Assembly: GCF_014230465.1 (NCBI RefSeq)
Contig: NZ_JAAXCY010000020.1
Span: forward strand, 4,524-68,523
Direction: 5' to 3'
Length of the DNA stretch: 64,000 nt
DNA from: Pseudomonas cremoris
Lineage (GTDB): Bacteria > Pseudomonadota > Gammaproteobacteria > Pseudomonadales > Pseudomonadaceae
Shown: positions 60,370 to 64,000 of the stretch, one piece after another
Layout: each line of letters opens with the position of its first letter
Numbering within the stretch: the first letter of the stretch is position 1
The notes under the pieces: generated by a model
The model's database searches: none
What the model was told of the DNA's origin: nothing
What the model saw: the letters and a program-made list of their open reading frames with translations, nothing else
Made by a program: the position numbers and the translations under genes

Positions 60370-60900
60370 TCAAAGCTCCAGCGAGAAGATCAGGCAGTGC
60401 TCGGTAGCCTTGGCGATATATTTGGTCACCGAACTCACCGAGACCTGTAGCTGTTCGGCAATGTTCTTGTAGGGCATACCCTGTAGCTGTGAGAGCAAGA
60501 AGGCGCGTTTGGCCTTTTGCCCAAGGCCATCGAGCATCGCGTCGAGGTGCTGCAAGGTTTCGATAATCAACAGGCGCTCTTCCGGCGAAATAGCACAGGC
60601 CTGCGGCTGTTCGGCCAAGGCCTGGAGGTAAGCCTGCTCAAGGGCTTTGCGACGAAAGCTGTCGATCATCACGCGCTTGGCAATCGTCACCAGAAAGTGC
60701 CGGGGCTCTTTTAACTCGGCGACCTGAGGCTGAGTGCGCTCAGCCAGCAACAAACGGATAAAGGTATCTTGGGCCAAGTCTGCAGCTTGATGGGAGCAAC
60801 CCAACCGCCCACGCAGCCAGTTGACCAACCATCGGTGGTGGTCACCGTAGAGTTGGCCAATAGGTTCGTGGGGGGAACGGGGTACACCAGACAGAGGCAT
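60370..60900 (-). CDS. FecI-family ECF sigma factor
   Basis: A 176-residue ECF sigma: QAADLAQDTFIRLLLAERT and FLVTIAKRVMIDSFRRKALE (region 2), KRAFLLSQLQGMPYKNIAEQLQVSVSSVTKYIAKATEHCL (region 4). The start is taken as ATG 60900 (MPLSGVPRSPHEP); the ribosome binding site is weak. A Fur-like element precedes it. Fourth sigma/FecR/receptor set of the window. Confidence 0.86.
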   Translation of the reverse strand: MPLSGVPRSPHEPIGQLYGDHHRWLVNWLRGRLGCSHQAADLAQDTFIRLLLAERTQPQVAELKEPRHFLVTIAKRVMIDSFRRKALEQAYLQALAEQPQACAISPEERLLIIETLQHLDAMLDGLGQKAKRAFLLSQLQGMPYKNIAEQLQVSVSSVTKYIAKATEHCLIFSLEL

Positions 60901-60911
60901 AATAATATTGC

Positions 60912-60932
60912 GCGTGAATGAGAACGCTTCGC
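60912..60932 (-). promoter_or_regulatory. Fur-box-like element before the fourth sigma gene
   Basis: Minus strand GCGAAGCGTTCTCATTCACG, resembling the TTCTCATT-type Fur boxes of Pseudomonas, 12 bases before the ATG at 60900. Confidence 0.4.
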
Positions 60933-61034
60933 AATTTAGAGTAATGCGGGGATAAGGGCAATGATTTGTATCACTGTGATGCACAGCGTGGCGGCGGAAG
61001 GTAGATTGTCCCCCTCCCCCCGAGGTGACGCACC

Positions 61035-61436
61035 ATGACTCAACAGCTCCATGGAAGTTGTTTTTGCAAGGCTGTGCAGTACGAGCTGGATAGCCTGGAT
61101 ATGCCCATCAGCCACTGCCATTGCCAAAGCTGCCGCAAGGTTCACGCTGCGGCGTTCGTCTCGACGGCGGGCGTGATGCGTGAGCACTTTCGCTGGACCC
61201 AAGGCGAGGCACTGTTATCGTCGTATGAGTCATCGCCGGGCAAATTCAGGCATTTCTGCTCGCGCTGTGGCTCGCATCTGATGGCCGAACGTGGGCATCA
61301 ACCTCATGTGATCGTGCGAGTGGCGACGCTGGATGATGATCCGGGCGTCAGACCCACTTCGCACATCTGGACCACCCACGATGTGCCCTGGCTTGCCCAT
61401 GCGGACGTAGAGCAATGGGACGAGTGGAAAGTGTGA
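61035..61436 (+). CDS. GFA-family (glutathione-dependent formaldehyde-activating-like) zinc protein
   Basis: A 133-residue zinc-binding protein with the family Cys pattern: GSCFCKAVQYE (about 8-18), CHCQSCRK (about 33-40) and FCSRCGSHLMAE (about 76-87). Members are often annotated as formaldehyde-activating enzymes, but most have no proven activity. GAGG eight bases before ATG. The stop is one base from the stop of the convergent PBP2 gene. Confidence 0.88.
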   Translation: MTQQLHGSCFCKAVQYELDSLDMPISHCHCQSCRKVHAAAFVSTAGVMREHFRWTQGEALLSSYESSPGKFRHFCSRCGSHLMAERGHQPHVIVRVATLDDDPGVRPTSHIWTTHDVPWLAHADVEQWDEWKV

Positions 61437-61437
61437 C

Positions 61438-63330
61438 TTAAACCTTCGGATCCCCGGGCGGTTTGGCTGGCGTCGCATATTGCGGCTTCAGGTGGCCTTC
61501 CTGGTCAAGCAACCAGGCGTCCATGATCTGCCGCACCACAGGGCCCGCGACACGGCCACCCGCCTCGCCGTTTTCGATCATCACCGAGATCACGATTTTC
61601 GGGTGCTCGGCGGGTGCGAAGCCGACGAACAAAGCGTTGTCGCGATGGCGTTCCAGGGTCTTGTTACGGTCGTAGCGCTCGCCCTGCTTGATCGCCACCA
61701 CCTGCGCGGTACCACTCTTGCCGGCGATTCGGTATTGCGCGCCCTGCGCGGCGGCGCGGGCGATGCCGCGTGGATCGTGCATCACCAGTTGCATGCCATG
61801 GTTGACCTGCTCCCAGTCACGCGGATCCTTGAGGACGACGTTGGGCATCGGGTTTTCGTCCACCGGTGGCACGCCATTAATGGTCTTGGCCAAGTGCGGT
61901 CGGTTCCACACGCCTTTGTTGGCGATCAGCGCAGTGGCCTGGGCCAGTTGCAGCGGCGTGACTTGCATATAGCCCTGGCCGATGCCGAGGATCACGGTTT
62001 CACCCGGGAACCAGGGTTGACGGCGGGTAGCGCGCTTCCAGGCCTGGGACGGCATCAAGCCTGCGGACTCTTCGAACATATCCAGCGAGACTTTCTGGCC
62101 AAGGCCGAACTCGGCCAGGTAGTCGTGCAGGCGGTCGATGCCCAGCTTGTGGGCCAGGTCATAGAAGTAGGTGTCGTTGGACCGCATGATGGCCGCATCC
62201 ATATCTACCCAGCCGTCACCGCTGTGGTTCCAGTTGCGGTACTTGTGGTCAAAGTCGGGCAACTGGTAGTAACCGGGGTCGAACACGCGGGTTTGGGCGG
62301 TGACGACGCCACTGTCGAGGCCAGCGATCGCCACTTCCGGCTTAATGGTCGAACCTGGCGCGTAGAGCCCTCGTAGAACCCGGTTGAACAGTGGCCGGTC
62401 GATAGAATCGTGCAGCGCGGCATATTCCTTGAAGCTGATGCCGGTAACGAACAGGTTCGGGTCGAAGCTCGGCTTACTGACCATGGCCAGCACTTCACCG
62501 GTCTGCGGATCGAGGGCCACCACCGAGCCACGGCGATCGCCCAAGGCTTCTTCCGCAGCTTCCTGCAGATGAACGTCGAGGCTGAGCACGATGTTTTTGC
62601 CTGGGATCGGGTCGGTGTGCTTGAGCACGCGCAATACACGGCCCTGGGCGTTGGTCTCGACCTCTTCATAGCCGACATGGCCGTGCAACTCGGACTCGTA
62701 GAAACGCTCGATACCCGTCTTGCCGATGGACTGCGTGCCACGGTATTCAACCGAGTCGAGAGCCTTGGACTCTTTCTCGTTGATTCGTCCTACGTAGCCG
62801 ATGGAATGGGCAAAGTGCGCACCTAACGGGTAATGCCTGACGAATTGCGGCTCGACGTCGACGCCAGGCAAGCGGAACTCGTTAACCGCCAATACCGCGA
62901 TTTGCTCTTCGGTCAATTCGTAAAACAGTGTCACCGGGACAAAGGGATGACGTGCCTGCTTCAGAGCCTTGTCGAAGACAGCGCGGTCTTCAGCGGGCAA
63001 ATGCAGCAGGTTGACGATGGCATCCAGCTCGCCCTTGAGATCGGTGGTGCGCTCGCGGGTAATGGTCAAGTTGTAGCTGGGACGGTTGTCAGCCAGCACC
63101 ACGCCATTGCGGTCGTAGATCAGGCCACGTGTCGGCGTGATCGGCAGCACGTGGACGCGGTTGTTTTCGGAAATCGTGGAGTGATAATCAAACTGTACGA
63201 CTTGCAAGAAGTACATACGCCCTACCAGGGCGCATGTGATGCCAATTACCAACAGCGCGCAGGCGAGCAGGCGCTTGTTGACCAGGCGGTTTTCTTTTTC
63301 GTGGTCCTTGATCGGTATCGGTTCTGGCAT
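61438..63330 (-). CDS. mrdA: Penicillin-binding protein 2 (class B transpeptidase)
   Basis: A 630-residue class B PBP: a single N-terminal membrane anchor (LLACALLVIGITCALVGRMYFLQVV), PBP dimer domain (RGLIYDRNGVVLADN) and transpeptidase domain with Ser327-x-x-Lys330 (APGSTIKP), Ser384-Asn-Asp (RSNDTYF) and Lys538-Ser-Gly-Thr (AGKSGTAQ). This is the elongation transpeptidase type that works with RodA. In Pseudomonas the main mrdA sits in an mrdA-rodA-mltB-rlpA-dacA cluster. Here it stands alone near an rRNA operon, so it is probably a second PBP2 copy. ATG 63330 begins MPEPIPIKDHEKENR, as in other PBP2. Confidence 0.9.
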   Translation of the reverse strand: MPEPIPIKDHEKENRLVNKRLLACALLVIGITCALVGRMYFLQVVQFDYHSTISENNRVHVLPITPTRGLIYDRNGVVLADNRPSYNLTITRERTTDLKGELDAIVNLLHLPAEDRAVFDKALKQARHPFVPVTLFYELTEEQIAVLAVNEFRLPGVDVEPQFVRHYPLGAHFAHSIGYVGRINEKESKALDSVEYRGTQSIGKTGIERFYESELHGHVGYEEVETNAQGRVLRVLKHTDPIPGKNIVLSLDVHLQEAAEEALGDRRGSVVALDPQTGEVLAMVSKPSFDPNLFVTGISFKEYAALHDSIDRPLFNRVLRGLYAPGSTIKPEVAIAGLDSGVVTAQTRVFDPGYYQLPDFDHKYRNWNHSGDGWVDMDAAIMRSNDTYFYDLAHKLGIDRLHDYLAEFGLGQKVSLDMFEESAGLMPSQAWKRATRRQPWFPGETVILGIGQGYMQVTPLQLAQATALIANKGVWNRPHLAKTINGVPPVDENPMPNVVLKDPRDWEQVNHGMQLVMHDPRGIARAAAQGAQYRIAGKSGTAQVVAIKQGERYDRNKTLERHRDNALFVGFAPAEHPKIVISVMIENGEAGGRVAGPVVRQIMDAWLLDQEGHLKPQYATPAKPPGDPKV

Positions 63331-63889
63331 TTCTACAGCATCTCGTTGAAGAAGGTCGACGCCGCGTCCTGCGGATAAAAGATCAATCCCTGTGAAAATG
63401 TGCTGCACCATACCAAAAATGCAGAAACACTTTGCATCGATTTCCCCAACGGCATGCTGTTTGGTCCGGAGAGGAGCGATTTCGGCTCCAGGAAAGCTTC
63501 CAGGCCAAAGGTCCCGTATTCGCGGCCGAAGGCCTGCTGATAAGTCCATCTGGCGCAACCTGCGCGCTACCATTCATCGCATGCTTACGGGCCTCCAGCA
63601 CCCGTTGGAGAGCTTCTGAGACTGAAGACGCAGAGGCAGACCGCGAGGCGCTATATGTTTTATACGCCAGGCGATAGCGACTCACTGCGCTAGAAAAGCT
63701 TCTCTTGCCCAACGCCGGTACAAGATTCCTGCCCAGCGCCAATTACCCAAGTCATTCAGCTCGATCTGACTCGGAGCGCCAGGTATGCCGCTGTGTCGGG
63801 TGTTGGGGCGGCTTCGCCATCCGGCGCGGGGCAAGCCCACTCACTACATCAATGAGCTGCGGTGTTGTGGGGTCCACTTTCCGATCGCC
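63331..63889. other. 560-bp region without a convincing gene
   Basis: Between the PBP2 start and the 5S rRNA terminator I see only short open frames with unusual composition (Ser/Arg/Ala-rich), no ribosome binding sites and no recognisable domains. A small hairpin-prone GC-rich stretch around 63800-63830 is faintly reminiscent of REP sequences. The PBP2 promoter must lie in the first 200 bases. Confidence 0.4.
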
Positions 63890-63927
63890 CAAAACAAAAC
63901 CCCTGACTGCGTTAGCAATCAGGGGTT
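63890..63927 (-). terminator. Intrinsic terminator of the rRNA operon
   Basis: AACCCCTGATTGC-TAAC-GCAGTCAGGGGTT on the minus strand (63927-63898), a 13-bp stem with one G-U pair, followed by a T-rich tail TTTTGTTTT. It lies just past the 5S rRNA 3' end. Confidence 0.88.
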
Positions 63928-63937
63928 CTGGAATTTA

Positions 63938-64000
63938 ATCTTGACGATGACCTACTCTCACATGGGGAAACCCCACACTACCATCGGCGATGCATCGTTT
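63938..64000 (-). rRNA. rrf: 5S ribosomal RNA, 3' part (runs off right edge)
   Basis: The minus strand reads ...GATGCATCGCCGATGGTAG, TGTGGGGTTTCCCCATGTGAG, AGTAGGTCATCGTCAAGATT, the conserved 3' half of Pseudomonas 5S rRNA. About half of the molecule is inside the window. It marks the end of an rRNA operon oriented toward the left. Confidence 0.92.

Noticed and set aside
63383..63742. Open frames of 80-120 codons before the 5S rRNA
   Set aside because: Both strands are open with unnatural composition and no start signals; probably non-coding.

Overview
The window reads as a chromosomal segment of a fluorescent-group Pseudomonas (P. fluorescens complex). The GC-rich coding style, a complete psl exopolysaccharide operon, several FecI/FecR/TonB-receptor cell-surface signalling sets, REPIN-type inverted repeats, Fur- and FleQ-like boxes and a Pseudomonas-type 5S rRNA end all point there. 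No prophage, IS element, CRISPR array or tRNA was seen.

Layout. 1-5.5 kb: the start of a VgrG gene runs off the left edge. It is followed by a DapF-like protein with both catalytic cysteines replaced by serine, an MFS carrier, and a small island of three genes preceded by two hrp-box promoters. Two of these genes carry repeat modules resembling HrpF/NolX/HrpK type III secretion proteins, and one of them is broken by a single inserted base. 5.6-9.7 kb: fecIRA-type ferric citrate system. 9.7-17.6 kb: an eight-gene, tightly coupled minus-strand operon (HAD phosphatase, transaldolase, sulfotransferase, SDR, NAD-binding oxidoreductase, glycine/sarcosine-type methyltransferase, MFS exporter, APS kinase), followed by a CGNR zinc-finger gene whose ribosome binding site lies in a predicted hairpin. 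I do not recognise this cluster; it looks like an undescribed pathway to a sulfated, probably N-methylated, sugar-phosphate-derived small molecule. 17.9-24.5 kb: housekeeping and accessory enzymes (glucose dehydrogenase-like SDR, GH15 glucoamylase-like enzyme, isochorismatase-like, alpha/beta hydrolase, GlxA-type regulator, isonitrile hydratase, LysE exporter). 24.6-28.7 kb: second sigma/anti-sigma/receptor set.

29.1-44.5 kb: pslA-pslL in the canonical order, with translational coupling through most of the operon. It is preceded by one perfect and one degenerate FleQ box, and its leader has three GGA motifs that could bind RsmA. No pslM-O genes follow. 44.5-49 kb: a REPIN, a DUF4174-like exported protein, a GST, a GNAT acetyltransferase and DNA polymerase II. 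49-61 kb: three more TonB-dependent receptors, two with their own sigma/anti-sigma pair, plus two small unrelated genes. 61-64 kb: a GFA-family protein, an orphan PBP2 (mrdA-like), an uninformative 560-bp gap, then the terminator and 3' end of a 5S rRNA marking the edge of an rRNA operon.

The main themes are iron acquisition (five outer-membrane receptors, four with signalling partners), surface and biofilm polysaccharide, host-interaction remnants (hrp-box genes, VgrG), and one unassigned biosynthetic operon. Start codons were chosen by hand from Shine-Dalgarno spacing and gene overlap; functions are inferred from motifs and remembered family features, not from searches.
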